Notes: generated by a model not told the origin, from the sequence alone. A DNA stretch of 64,000 bases from Glycomyces luteolus (GCF_027622875.1 NZ_JAPZVP010000013.1:62001-126000), one strand, 5' to 3'. Counted from the stretch's first letter, positions 27,067-35,848 are shown. Translations and numbers: made by a program.

Positions 27067-28584
27067 GTGGCCCGAGGTGACGGTCGACTCACCACGGAAC
27101 TCGATCCCGACAATCCCGGCCCCCGCGACGCCTGCGGCGTCGTCGGCATCTGGGCCCCAGGGGAAGAGGTCTCGAAACTCACCTACTTCGGGCTCTACGC
27201 GCTGCAGCACCGCGGGCAGGAAGCCGCGGGCATCGCCGTCTCCGACGGGGCGCGCACCGTCGTCTACAAGGACCTCGGCCTCGTCGCCCAGGTCTTCGAC
27301 GAGTCCACCCTCGCCCCCCTCCAGGGCCACCTGGCCATCGGCCACGCCCGCTACTCCACGACCGGCGCCCCCACCTGGGAGAACTCCCAGCCGACCATCC
27401 GGTCGACCTCGACGGGCACCGCGATCGCCTTGGCGCACAACGGCAACCTGGTGAACACCGCCGACCTCCTCAAGGAGGTCGACCGGCTGGGCATCGACAT
27501 GGGCACCACCACCTCCGACACGCACCTGATCACCGCGCTCCTCGCGGCGCACCCGGACGAGTCCGTCGCCGCTGCCGCCGAGCGGGTCCTCCCGCAGCTG
27601 CGCGGCGCGTTCTGCCTGGTCTTCATGGACGAGAACACGCTGTACGCGGCCCGCGACCCGCAGGGCGTGCATCCGCTCGTCCTCGGCCGCCTCGCCTCCG
27701 GCTGGGCCGTCGCCTCCGAGACCGCCGCGCTCGACACCATCGGCGCCCACTTCGTGCGCGAGGTCGAACCCGGCGAGCTGCTCACCATCGACGAGCACGG
27801 CCTGCGCTCGACCCGCTTCGCGAACCCCGAGCCCAAGGGCTGCCTGTTCGAGTACGTCTACCTCGCCCGCCCCGACACGAAGCTGGCCGGACGCAACGTC
27901 TACGCCACCCGCGTCGAGGTCGGCCGCACCCTCGCCCGCGAGTACCCGGCCGACGCCGACCTCGTTATCGGCGTCCCCGAGTCCGGCATCCCGGCCGCGA
28001 TCGGGTTCGCCGAGGAGTCCGGGATCCCCTACGGCCAGGGCTTCACCAAGAACCAGTACGTGGGCCGCACCTTCATCCAGCCCTCGCAGTCTTTGCGCCA
28101 GTTGGGCATCCGCCTGAAGCTCAACCCGCTCGTCGACCAGATCAAGGGCAAGCGCCTGGTCATCGTCGACGACACGATCGTGCGCGGCAACACCCAGCGC
28201 GCCCTCGTCCGGATGCTCCGCGAAGCGGGCGCGGTCGAGGTACACATCCGCATCTCCGCGCCGCCGGTCAAATGGCCGTGCTTCTACGGCATCGACTTCG
28301 CCACGCGCGCCGAGCTCATCGCCGGATCGCTCGACACCGACGGCATCCGCGCCCAGATCGGCGCGGACTCCCTCGGCTACGTCTCGATGGAGGGCCTCGT
28401 CCGCGCCACCGAGCAGCCCGCGTCCCGGCTCTGCATGGCCTGCTTCGACGGCCAGTACCCCATCGAACTGCCCGCTTCCGACCTCATCGGCAAGCACCTC
28501 ATGGAAACGCCGCAGGCAGCGAAGCCGGGCGCCCAGCGATCGACCGAAGCGAGCACGCAAGTGCGGGAAGGGACCACAGCGTGA
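27067..28584 (+). CDS. purF: amidophosphoribosyltransferase
   Basis: Commits PRPP to purine synthesis by transferring glutamine amide nitrogen. The 505-residue precursor has a short propeptide before the N-terminal nucleophile cysteine (DACGVVGIWAP), the glutaminase core (YALQHRGQEAAGIAV, HNGNLVNT, SDTHLI), and the PRPP loop VIVDDTIVRGNTQRAL. The cysteines in GCLFEYVY, WPCFYG and LCMACFDG are consistent with the Bacillus-type 4Fe-4S enzyme. It starts with GTG and its stop overlaps the GTG of purM (GTGA). Confidence 0.97.
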   Translation: MARGDGRLTTELDPDNPGPRDACGVVGIWAPGEEVSKLTYFGLYALQHRGQEAAGIAVSDGARTVVYKDLGLVAQVFDESTLAPLQGHLAIGHARYSTTGAPTWENSQPTIRSTSTGTAIALAHNGNLVNTADLLKEVDRLGIDMGTTTSDTHLITALLAAHPDESVAAAAERVLPQLRGAFCLVFMDENTLYAARDPQGVHPLVLGRLASGWAVASETAALDTIGAHFVREVEPGELLTIDEHGLRSTRFANPEPKGCLFEYVYLARPDTKLAGRNVYATRVEVGRTLAREYPADADLVIGVPESGIPAAIGFAEESGIPYGQGFTKNQYVGRTFIQPSQSLRQLGIRLKLNPLVDQIKGKRLVIVDDTIVRGNTQRALVRMLREAGAVEVHIRISAPPVKWPCFYGIDFATRAELIAGSLDTDGIRAQIGADSLGYVSMEGLVRATEQPASRLCMACFDGQYPIELPASDLIGKHLMETPQAAKPGAQRSTEASTQVREGTTA

Positions 28585-29660
28585 GCAGCGGCACCACCAC
28601 TCCGAGGACCATCTCCTACCAGTCCGCGGGCGTCGACATCGACGCCGGAGACCGGGCGGTCGACGCCCTCAAGCCCTTGATCAAGAAGACCGTCCGGCCC
28701 GAGGTGGTCGGCGGCATCGGCGGGTTCGCCGGGCTCTTCGCGCTCGACACCGAGAAGTACAAGAAGCCGCTGCTCGCCTCCTCGACCGACGGCGTCGGCA
28801 CGAAGCTCGTGATCGCCCAGAAGCTCGACATCCACGACACGGTCGGCATCGACCTCGTCGCGATGGTCGTCGACGACCTCGTCGTGTGCGGCGCCGAGCC
28901 GCTGTTCCTCCTCGACTACATCGCCACCGGCCAGGTCGTGCCGGAGAAGATCGCCGACATCGGCGCGGGCATCGCCGACGGCTGCCGGTACGCCGGCTGC
29001 GCGCTCATCGGCGGCGAGATCGCCGAGCACCCGGGCGTCATGAAGCCCGACGACTACGACATCTCCGCCACCGGCGTCGGCGTCGTCGAGGCCGACCAGC
29101 TGCTCGGCCCCGAGCGCGTCAAGCCCGGCGACGTCGCGATCGCCATGCGCGCCTCCGGCGTCCACTCCAACGGCTTCTCGCTCGTGCGCGAGGCCCTGTT
29201 CGGCGTCGGCAAGATGGACCTCGGCACCGTGGTGCCGGAGTTCGGCAACCAGCGGACCCTCGGCGAGGAGCTGCTGACCCCGACCCACATCTACGCCAAG
29301 GACTGCCTCGAGCTCGCCAAGGAGTGCGACGTGCACGCCTTCGCGCACATCACCGGCGGCGGCATCGCCGGGAACCTCGTGCGGTCCGTCCCCGAGGGCC
29401 TCCAGATCGAGGTCGACCGCGGCACCTGGGCGCCGAACCCCGTGTTCGACGTCGTGCAGCGCATCGGCGGCATCGGCGGCGAGGAGATGGAGCGGACCTT
29501 CAACATGGGCATCGGCATGGTCGCCATCGTCGCCCCCGACCAGGTGGACCGCTCGCTGGCGGTGCTCACCGCCCGCCACGTCGAGGCCTGGACCATCGGC
29601 GAGGTGACCGAGGGCGACGCCGGCGTCAAGCTTTCGGGTGACTATCTGACGGCTGGCTAG
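28581..29660 (+). CDS. purM: phosphoribosylformylglycinamidine cyclo-ligase
   Basis: Closes the imidazole ring: FGAM plus ATP to AIR. The 359-residue protein contains SYQSAGVDIDAGDRAVD, LLASSTDGVGTKL, GIDLVAMVVDDLVVCGAEPL, IGGEIAEHPGVM, ASGVHSNGFSLVR and HITGGGIAGNLVR. The GTG start overlaps purF by four bases, so both are made from one message. The last 35 bases overlap the 3' end of the convergent PAP2 gene. Confidence 0.97.
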   Translation: MSSGTTTPRTISYQSAGVDIDAGDRAVDALKPLIKKTVRPEVVGGIGGFAGLFALDTEKYKKPLLASSTDGVGTKLVIAQKLDIHDTVGIDLVAMVVDDLVVCGAEPLFLLDYIATGQVVPEKIADIGAGIADGCRYAGCALIGGEIAEHPGVMKPDDYDISATGVGVVEADQLLGPERVKPGDVAIAMRASGVHSNGFSLVREALFGVGKMDLGTVVPEFGNQRTLGEELLTPTHIYAKDCLELAKECDVHAFAHITGGGIAGNLVRSVPEGLQIEVDRGTWAPNPVFDVVQRIGGIGGEEMERTFNMGIGMVAIVAPDQVDRSLAVLTARHVEAWTIGEVTEGDAGVKLSGDYLTAG

Positions 29661-30744
29661 GGATCTCAGGGTCCCCTTCGGGACCCTGGCCCGCGGCCTC
29701 CCCGTTGGCGGCGGCCTCGAGTTCGGCCGCTTCGATCGCGTCCCGGTGCTGCTTCGCCTTCGTGCTGAGCCACAGCCAGATCAGGCCGAGCGTCGGCAGG
29801 ACCGCGGCCGCGATGAGCGCCGGGATCAGGTGCAGGGTCGGCGTGAGCATGACGCCGAGGATGAGCAGCACCGAGATCAGGATCGTGCGGCGCGTCGCCG
29901 GGTCGAACACCGACAGCGGGCCGAGCGGGATCGTGTGCCACGGCACCCGCTTGGCGCTGCGGATGATGATGAGGCCCAGCAGGAATCCGGCGGGCTCGTC
30001 CGTGAGCCAGTGCTGGCCCAGGTACACCTGCGAGCTGAAGACGATGACCGGCGGGGCGATGAGCAGCGTCCAGCGCGCCCACGCGGGGATGACGTGGCCG
30101 ATGAGCATCACGATGAGGCCGAACAGCAGGATCGAGTTGACGGCGTGCCCTGAGGGGAACGCCGTCGCGTCGACGATGGCGCCGCCGCCCTCGGCGTGGT
30201 AGGTGAAGAGCATCGGCCCCTCGGGGGAGACCTCGAGGAGCTTGAACGGGTGCTGCGAGAGCGGGCGGCCCAGCAGATGCTTCAGGCCGAGGATGCTCGC
30301 CAGGGTGATGAACGAGATGACGTACATCAGCAGCGGCCGGATCGACCTCGAGCGGAGCGCGCACCAGATCGCGATCAGCAGCGTCACCGTCGCCACCGTG
30401 CGGGCCTGGCCGAACTCGGCCCCGCCCCTGGCGAGGGCGGTGAGCCATTCGAGGTCGTTGGCGTCCACGGCCCATAGGCGCACCTCCACGTCGAGGCGCA
30501 CGAGCCACGACGGGTAGCTCACGGCGAACGAGAGCGCGAGGAACCCCAGGAACATGAAGACGTCGGGCCACCAGCTCTTGGGCCGCTTCCCGTACGGCTC
30601 CCAGTCGAACCAGCCCACGGGGATGTAGCGGCGCAGCGGCGTGATGATCTGTCCGACGAACGCGTCGTCACGGACAGTCACACCTCGGTCCGTGATCCCC
30701 GCACTCCTGCGCGCGGTCGCAGGCCGGTTCGATTCAGAAGGCAT
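29626..30744 (-). CDS. PAP2-superfamily membrane phosphatase
   Basis: An integral membrane phosphatase of lipid phosphates or polyprenyl diphosphates. The three PAP2 motifs are present: KHLLGRPLS (KX6RP), AFPSGHAVNS (PSGH) and SSQVYLGQHWLTD (SRX5HX3D-like, with S for R). About six to eight helices follow a soluble N-terminus, with two more helices and a charged tail after the domain. I prefer ATG 30744; another in-frame start lies 42 bases upstream. Its 3' end overlaps purM by 35 bases. Substrate unknown. Confidence 0.88.
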   Translation of the reverse strand: MPSESNRPATARRSAGITDRGVTVRDDAFVGQIITPLRRYIPVGWFDWEPYGKRPKSWWPDVFMFLGFLALSFAVSYPSWLVRLDVEVRLWAVDANDLEWLTALARGGAEFGQARTVATVTLLIAIWCALRSRSIRPLLMYVISFITLASILGLKHLLGRPLSQHPFKLLEVSPEGPMLFTYHAEGGGAIVDATAFPSGHAVNSILLFGLIVMLIGHVIPAWARWTLLIAPPVIVFSSQVYLGQHWLTDEPAGFLLGLIIIRSAKRVPWHTIPLGPLSVFDPATRRTILISVLLILGVMLTPTLHLIPALIAAAVLPTLGLIWLWLSTKAKQHRDAIEAAELEAAANGEAAGQGPEGDPEIPSQPSDSHPKA

Positions 30745-31125
30745 AGATGGATGTTCGCCTGCCAAAGTGAATTTTGATGCCGCCACACCCGAACTGGACC
30801 GAATTTGTTATCAGGTCGGTATATATGGTGTGGTTTGGGACGCACACAGATTGAGCTGCACCGATAGTCCGCGATTCCGGTCACGTTCTGACGTAGCGAT
30901 AGTCGCGGGGCTTCGTCACGCTCTGAAGTCGCCGGTGCGGGTCGACTCGGCCGAGTCGTCGCTTCGGTTCGCGTGCGGTAGAGAGTGATCGACAGCATAG
31001 GTCGCGGGCGGACGATCAATCCCGATCCGGCGCGGGTCCGGGGAGTGACGGTCGGAGCGGCTGGAGGGCCGCCTGATTGCCCGCTCCGCCGGCCGCGGCT
31101 CGCCAATTGGCCCATCGGAATCCAT
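30745..31125. other. 381-bp gene-free, relatively AT-rich stretch
   Basis: Upstream region of the PAP2 gene. It has an AT-rich patch around 30805-30835 with TATATA-like elements that may form its promoter. No ORF. Confidence 0.45.
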
Positions 31126-31355
31126 AGAGGACTAGCGCGCGGGGTGCTCGCGGCGGTGAAGAGCTCGGGAGGGGCCTCGGTGCTGCCGGCGTACCGGTGC
31201 ACCGAGGACCTGGCCTCGGGGGAGATCGTCGCGCTGCTCGAACCGGAGATCCCGCCGATCAACACCCTGTCTCTGGCGGCGCGTTCGGGCGGGCCGAAGC
31301 CGAGCTGGCGTCCTCCCACGGCTACCTGCTGGTGAAGGCCCGCTCGTGGACGTGA
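31126..31355 (+). pseudogene. C-terminal remnant of a LysR-type regulator
   Basis: The translation ASVLPAYRCTEDLASGEIV then PEIPPINTLSLAAR matches the end of the LysR effector domain (the pattern VLP-Y-C---LA-G-LV--L----PP-N-L-L--R). A frameshift near 31300 moves the remaining ELASSHGYLLVKARSW into another frame ending at 31355. Nothing upstream resembles the N-terminal HTH or the rest of the domain, so only about 75 codons survive. Confidence 0.65.
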
Positions 31356-31413
31356 GCCGTTCCGGCGCAAGCCGGTTCGGGTCCTCGCAGCTGGACGGCG
31401 AGGACCCGACGCT

Positions 31414-32550
31414 TCATGCTTCGGCCGACTCGAGCGAGAGCAGGGTCGGATAGTCGGTGTAGCCCTCGGCCCCGCCGCCGTAGAGCGGCAGGTCGGTGCG
31501 GAGCGGGTTGACGGGCGCGCCGGTCCGCAGGCGCTCGACCAGGTCGGGGTTGGCGATGAACGGGCGGCCGATGGCCACCAGGTCCGCGCCCGCGTCCATG
31601 ATGCGCGCCGCCGCGGCCAGGCCGCCGTCGGCCGGGATCGGATCCGCCTCGGGCGCTTCGGGATTCGACGGGTTCGCGATCAATATGCCCTGCCAGCTCC
31701 GGCGAAGCGCCGCGAACAGCGGGGTGGGGGAGGCGTAGGCGAGGTGGAGGTAGGCGAGGCCGAGCGGTGCGAGCGCGTCGAGCAGGGCCGGGAAGAGCTG
31801 GTCGGCGTCGTCCATGTCGATCCCGTTGTGGGGGTTGCCGGGTGAGAGGCGCAGGCCGGTGCGTTCGGGGCCGATGGCGGCGGCCACGGCTTCGACGGCT
31901 TCGACGACGAACCTGATGCGGTTCGCGATGGAGCCGCCGTACTCGTCGGTGCGGTGGTTGGTGCTGGTGGCGAGGAACTGGTTGAGCAGGTAGCCGTTGG
32001 CGGAGTGGACTTCGACGCCGTCGGCTCCGGCGCGGAGGGCATTGCGGGCGGCGGCGGTGAAGTCGTCGATGGTGGCGCGAATCTGGGCGGTGGTCATGGG
32101 GTGCGGGACGGGCGGTTCGCCGTGGCCGTTCGGGGTGTGGATGTACCCGGGGAGGGCGATCGCGGAGGGCGCCATTGGGATCAGACCGCTGGTGTCGGGG
32201 TGGCCGATGCGGCCGCCGTGCTCGATCTGGAGGAAGATGCGGCCGCCGTTCGCGTGGACCGCGCCGGTGACGCCGCGCCAGCCGTCCACTTGGGAGTCGG
32301 TGAAGAGGCCGGGGATGTTCGGGTAGGTGTAGCCGACCTGGCTGGGGGAGCTGGCTTCGGCGATGATGAGTCCCGCGGAGGCGCGCTGCGCGTAGTACTC
32401 GGCCATGAGGGGTGTGGGGACGCCCCTGGGCGCGCGGTTGCGGCTCATCGGTGGCATGACCAGGCGGTTGGGCAGGTCGAGTGCGCCGACGCGGGCGGGC
32501 TGGAAGAGGTGCTGGGCCGTGGGTTCGACAGGTGCGGTTTCGTTCGTCAT
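31414..32550 (-). CDS. Old Yellow Enzyme-type alkene reductase
   Basis: A 378-residue FMN-dependent ene-reductase using NAD(P)H to reduce activated C=C bonds, typical of detoxification of quinones, enals or nitro compounds. Motifs are FQPARVGALDLPNRLVMPPM, LQIEHGGRIGHP, VEVHSANGYLLNQFL, TNHRTDEYGGSIANR and DLVAIGRPFIANPD. The gene is divergent from a MerR regulator and its leaderless promoter has a MerR operator in a 20-base spacer, so induction by an electrophile is likely. Confidence 0.93.
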   Translation of the reverse strand: MTNETAPVEPTAQHLFQPARVGALDLPNRLVMPPMSRNRAPRGVPTPLMAEYYAQRASAGLIIAEASSPSQVGYTYPNIPGLFTDSQVDGWRGVTGAVHANGGRIFLQIEHGGRIGHPDTSGLIPMAPSAIALPGYIHTPNGHGEPPVPHPMTTAQIRATIDDFTAAARNALRAGADGVEVHSANGYLLNQFLATSTNHRTDEYGGSIANRIRFVVEAVEAVAAAIGPERTGLRLSPGNPHNGIDMDDADQLFPALLDALAPLGLAYLHLAYASPTPLFAALRRSWQGILIANPSNPEAPEADPIPADGGLAAAARIMDAGADLVAIGRPFIANPDLVERLRTGAPVNPLRTDLPLYGGGAEGYTDYPTLLSLESAEA

Positions 32551-32556
32551 GGCGGT

Positions 32557-32588
32557 ACCGTAGAACCTGACGCCAATGTCAGGTTCAA
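32557..32588 (-). promoter_or_regulatory. MerR-type promoter of the ene-reductase
   Basis: On the minus strand TTGAAC (32583-32588) and TACGGT (32557-32562) are 20 bases apart, the lengthened spacing of MerR/SoxR-activated promoters. TACGGT is six bases from ATG 32550. Confidence 0.72.
32563..32586. promoter_or_regulatory. predicted MerR operator
   Basis: A perfect inverted repeat GAACCTGAC-N6-GTCAGGTTC between the divergent ene-reductase and merR genes. Confidence 0.75.
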
Positions 32589-32606
32589 GGGATTGTGAGG
32601 CACGCC

Positions 32607-32972
32607 ATGCGCATCGGGGAACTGGCCCGCCGGACCGGCGTGAGTGTGCGGTCGCTGCGCTACTACGAGGAGCAGGGCCTCTTGGAGTCCGACCGTACCC
32701 CGGGCGGGCACCGCGAGTACCCGGAGCGGGCGGTCGACCGGGTCATCAGGATCCAGGTGCTCTACGCGGCGGGGTTGAACAGCCGCGTCATCGACAGCAT
32801 CCTGCCCTGCATGCGCGACCACGACGGCGGTCCGAACGAGGCGGCTACGGCCTCCCTCGCGGCGGACCTCACGGCCGAACGCGAACGCATCGACCGCGCC
32901 ATCGCCGACCTCCAGCGCTCCCGCGAAATCCTCAACGAGGTCATCGAAGCCGCAGCGCCGAGCGAGGTGTAA
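32607..32972 (+). CDS. MerR-family transcriptional regulator
   Basis: A 121-residue regulator with the N-terminal winged helix (MRIGELARRTGVSVRSLRYY, EEQGLLESDRTPGGHREY), a dimerising helix and a short C-terminal part. One cysteine (ILPCMRDHDGG) sits at the start of the effector loop. There is no CXXXC pair for SoxR-type metal binding, so it is more likely a small-molecule or electrophile sensor. ATG 32607 is used; a GTG 12 bases earlier is in frame. It should act on the operator 20-40 bases upstream, controlling the ene-reductase and itself. Confidence 0.92.
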   Translation: MRIGELARRTGVSVRSLRYYEEQGLLESDRTPGGHREYPERAVDRVIRIQVLYAAGLNSRVIDSILPCMRDHDGGPNEAATASLAADLTAERERIDRAIADLQRSREILNEVIEAAAPSEV

Positions 32973-33220
32973 GCCGAGGCGCCGAGCGCCGCAAGGCGAT
33001 CCCCCGACCGCCTCTGCGCCCTCACCAACGCCTGCTTGCGAATCGCGTGCTCCGGCATAGCCGGCAGCCGCGCTCGCCGGTCGCGGCTCATCGCGGTGCC
33101 GCGCCTTCCCGACCGCGCGCTCCGCGGCCCGCCCTCCCGCCGCGCGATCCTGCGCGTCGCTGCTGATCCTGTTCGGCTCGCGCATTCGGCGGTGGCGCAG
33201 GCGGCGTGCGCTCTCGGCTC

Positions 33221-33931
33221 TTAGGCCAAGGGGCCCTTTAGCACTGCGAGTGCCGCGTTGCGGTCGCCCGTCCAGCGGAACACGTCGTCGGCCGGGGTTC
33301 GCCTGCCGCGCAGCAGGAGCAGGAGATCGCCCGCGGTGCCCGCGATGTCGGCCACCGGCTCGCCCGGGCCGAAGACCCACCAGTCGTCGGTGTCGGTGGC
33401 GTCCAAGCGGATGCACACGTCCGGCGGCCAGGCCTTGCCGCGCCCGATCTGCCTGGGGGCCAGCACGTCGAAGACCTCCGAGATCCCCTCGCACGCCAGC
33501 TCGGCGTCGAGCGGGCCCGCGTCGCCGATGGCACGTTCGGCGTCCCACCGGTGCAGCATCATCGAGACCGCGCGCGAACGCTGCCAGTACCCGGCGGTCG
33601 GCGGCGTGTAGTAGCCCCAGGCCGGGGCCGAAGGGTCGATGTCGAGCGACATGAGCAGCACCTCGCCGGTGCCGTCGACCCAGCGCGTCAGCTCGTACCG
33701 GTCCTCGGGGACCTTCGGCGGGTCGGCGTCGGGCGGCTCGGGCCTGCCGTCCCAGTCGGTGACGGCCGCGGCGGCGAACAGGTTCGCGGTGCCCACGTGC
33801 GCGGCGAGTTCGGCGAGGGTCCGGGCCTCGTCCACGTGCTCGATCGGCGCGTCCAGGTCGCCGCCGGCCAGGCAGGCACCGAACGCGTCGAGCTCGCGCC
33901 GGAAATGGCGGAGAAACGACGCAGCATCCAT
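33221..33931 (-). CDS. mycothiol-dependent maleylpyruvate isomerase-family protein
   Basis: A 236-residue DinB-fold protein of the actinobacterial TIGR03083/maleylpyruvate isomerase group. The N-terminal four-helix part (DEARTLAELAAHVGTANLFA, then ALSMMLHRWDAERA-like segment with the second metal His) would hold a divalent metal, followed by the C-terminal domain VFDVLAPRQIGRG and WWVFGPGEP. Many members use mycothiol but the reaction here is unknown. ATG 33931 is supported by TAGGCT seven bases upstream. Confidence 0.83.
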   Translation of the reverse strand: MDAASFLRHFRRELDAFGACLAGGDLDAPIEHVDEARTLAELAAHVGTANLFAAAAVTDWDGRPEPPDADPPKVPEDRYELTRWVDGTGEVLLMSLDIDPSAPAWGYYTPPTAGYWQRSRAVSMMLHRWDAERAIGDAGPLDAELACEGISEVFDVLAPRQIGRGKAWPPDVCIRLDATDTDDWWVFGPGEPVADIAGTAGDLLLLLRGRRTPADDVFRWTGDRNAALAVLKGPLA

Positions 33932-33938
33932 GCTCCCC

Positions 33939-33944
33939 AGCCTA
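33939..33944 (-). promoter_or_regulatory. -10 box, leaderless promoter of DinB-fold gene
   Basis: TAGGCT on the minus strand, seven bases from ATG 33931. Confidence 0.45.
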
Positions 33945-34131
33945 TCCACGACTGTGACCCGGCGCTCCCTCAAGGTCCCTCGGCTGCAGTGCGTAACCAC
34001 CTCCTTCCGATGCGGTCGCCGGTCGCGGCCGCGATGACCTCGGTTCAAAGCTCCGGTCATTGCTGCCCGCAGCCGCCGACTCCTCGGCTCGATCCACCCG
34101 CGCCGTCGGTTCCCTCCGCCGCGCTTCTTGA

Positions 34132-34593
34132 TCAATCGCCGTGCGGCGGAACGGGAACGATGGTGCCCGTTCCCGTGAGCGGAGCGGAGTCGACGTAGCG
34201 GACCTCGTACACGCGCTCGCTGAACCTCCATCCGTCCGCGGTGCGCGCGTACCGGTCGTGGTAGACCGCGATGTTCTGATGCCCGCCGTGGTCGTTGAGT
34301 TCCAGGAGCTCTTGGATGTAGGCGCGGCCGGTCGCGGTGTCGCCTTCGAGCACGATCACGCCCGGATGCGAGGTCTGGATGAAATAGCGCCAGAAGGTGG
34401 GTGCGCGCCGGCCCCACGCCTGGATCTGCTCGCGGCCCTCCAGCTCGACGGGGATGTTCGGCATCCGCAGTGCGCCGTCCTCGGCGAACAGCGAGGCGAG
34501 CCGGTCGTAGTCGCGCATCATGGCCGCGTCGGAGTACTCGGCTCGCAGCGCCTCGATCTCCACGCGGTCGGCGATGGCCTGGAAGTCGGTCAT
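34132..34593 (-). CDS. NTF2/SnoaL-like protein
   Basis: A 153-residue cone-fold protein (SnoaL-like). RVEIEALRAEYSDAAMMRDYD, LASLFAEDGALRMPNIP, GREQIQAWGRR and YHDRYARTADGWRFSERVYE fit the fold used by many small isomerases, hydrolases and polyketide enzymes. The reaction cannot be inferred. GAGGAAGG precedes ATG 34593; the upstream part of the open frame overlaps the divergent gene and is not coding. Confidence 0.85.
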   Translation of the reverse strand: MTDFQAIADRVEIEALRAEYSDAAMMRDYDRLASLFAEDGALRMPNIPVELEGREQIQAWGRRAPTFWRYFIQTSHPGVIVLEGDTATGRAYIQELLELNDHGGHQNIAVYHDRYARTADGWRFSERVYEVRYVDSAPLTGTGTIVPVPPHGD

Positions 34594-34696
34594 GTCGGGG
34601 TTCCTTCCTCTCGGGCGTACACACAGAGGACGGAACAGCGCCGCGAAGTGTGACGGCCGGGAGGAAGATGTCGCACCTGTCACGGAGGATGGGCCC

Positions 34697-35695
34697 ATGA
34701 CCGAGACACCCGCCGCTCCAGACCAGGTCATGGAAGCCGTCGGCCGAGCCGTCATGCAAGGCCAGAACGGCGACATCGTTTCTGCCCGAACGGCACTGCT
34801 CGACCTCTGGGAACAGATCGGCGTCACCGGCGACCCGCTGCACCGCTGCACGCTCGCCCACTCCATGGCCGACCTCTACGACGACGCCGCCAGCGCCCTC
34901 GCCTGGGACGTTCGCGCCCTCGACGCCGCCGACGCCGCGACCGACGAACGCGTGCAAGCCCATCACGCCGGCCTGCGGATCACGGGCTTCTACCCGTCCC
35001 TCCATCTCAACCTCGCCGACGACTACCGCCGCCTCGGCTCCTTCGAGACCGCCGAGACTCACATCGGCGCGGCCGAACAGGCCGCCCCGGCACTTCCCGA
35101 AGGCCCCTACGGCGACCTGATTCGCAGCGCCATCAAGGAAGTCGCCGCGGCCATCGCCGAGAAGGACACCGTGCCAAGGCCTTCGTCCCCGGGCGGAGGC
35201 CGACACGCTCGACCCGGTCGCGACGACCTGCGGCTTCGGCACCACGGACACCCTGGTCCGGGCCTTCCGCCGCGTCCTCGACACGACCCCCACGGACTAC
35301 CGCAACCGTTTCCGCATCACGACCGGGTCCTGACGCGCGGCACGGAAGAAGCCGGGCCGCGGCGGCAAGGCACCGCCGCGGCCCGGCTCATGCGCCGCTC
35401 AGCAGGACGCGACGACCTTGATGCTTTCCATCCAGTCGTTGTACGCGCCGCCGCCGGCGCCTTCGTCGTTCAGGTTCCGGACGTCGTCGCCCGGGCCGAT
35501 GCAGATCGAGAAGCCCGAGGCGTTGTCGCCGTTGTAGAGCCGGAGCTTCCTGCCCGACTCGTTCGAGAACGAGGAGATCTCGTTGTCGCCGTCCCAGCCG
35601 TCGATCTCGTACACGGTTCCGACGCCGCCGACGCGCCAGTTGACCCACTTGTCGCCGCTGTAGCCGCTGTCCTCCCAGCCGCAGAAGTAGCCTGA
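34697..35695 (+). CDS. TPR-like conserved protein with disrupted 3' end
   Basis: The first roughly 160 codons (EAVGRAVMQGQNGDIVSART, LHRCTLAHSMADLYDDAAS, RVQAHHAGLRITGFYPSLHL, HLNLADDYRRLGSFETAETH) look like a normal actinobacterial tetratricopeptide-like protein that should end near 35175. Instead the frame reads on without a stop through an out-of-frame AraC fragment and across the antisense I36 gene to 35695, with composition no longer protein-like. The natural end was probably lost in a deletion joining two genes. GGAGGATG precedes ATG 34697. Function unknown. Confidence 0.55.
   Translation: MTETPAAPDQVMEAVGRAVMQGQNGDIVSARTALLDLWEQIGVTGDPLHRCTLAHSMADLYDDAASALAWDVRALDAADAATDERVQAHHAGLRITGFYPSLHLNLADDYRRLGSFETAETHIGAAEQAAPALPEGPYGDLIRSAIKEVAAAIAEKDTVPRPSSPGGGRHARPGRDDLRLRHHGHPGPGLPPRPRHDPHGLPQPFPHHDRVLTRGTEEAGPRRQGTAAARLMRRSAGRDDLDAFHPVVVRAAAGAFVVQVPDVVARADADREARGVVAVVEPELPARLVRERGDLVVAVPAVDLVHGSDAADAPVDPLVAAVAAVLPAAEVA
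35172..35333 (+). pseudogene. C-terminal remnant of an AraC-family regulator
   Basis: In the frame different from the preceding gene, ATTCGFGTTDTLVRAFRRVL followed by TTPTDYRNRFR ending in a stop at 35331-35333 matches the last helix-turn-helix of AraC/GlxA regulators (pattern CGFG-AD-L-R-FRR-L---P--YR-RF). About 45-50 codons remain, with no start of their own. Confidence 0.7.
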
Positions 35696-35848
35696 GGCGC
35701 ACCCGCCGGCCATGATCTCGGCGTCGGTGTTGGTCTCGGCCTGCGCCGAGCCGGCGGTCAGGGCCAGGCCCGCGACCACCGCTACACCGGCCATCGCCGC
35801 TCCGGACTTCAACCGGCGCTTCATCGATTCGATCTTCTCGCCGCTCAT
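35399..35848 (-). CDS. secreted peptidase inhibitor I36-like protein
   Basis: A 149-residue exported protein: a twin-charged N-terminus (MKRRLKS), a hydrophobic signal and an AQA-E type cleavage near residue 38, then a gamma-crystallin-like domain of the I36 (SMI) inhibitor family (SGYFCGWEDSGYSGDKWVNW, ISSFSNESGRKLRLYNG, FSICIGPGDDVRNL). Four cysteines may form two disulfides. Members inhibit metallopeptidases or only share the fold. AAAGGTG precedes ATG 35848; longer starts run into an unlikely region. Confidence 0.85.
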   Translation of the reverse strand: MSGEKIESMKRRLKSGAAMAGVAVVAGLALTAGSAQAETNTDAEIMAGGCASGYFCGWEDSGYSGDKWVNWRVGGVGTVYEIDGWDGDNEISSFSNESGRKLRLYNGDNASGFSICIGPGDDVRNLNDEGAGGGAYNDWMESIKVVASC

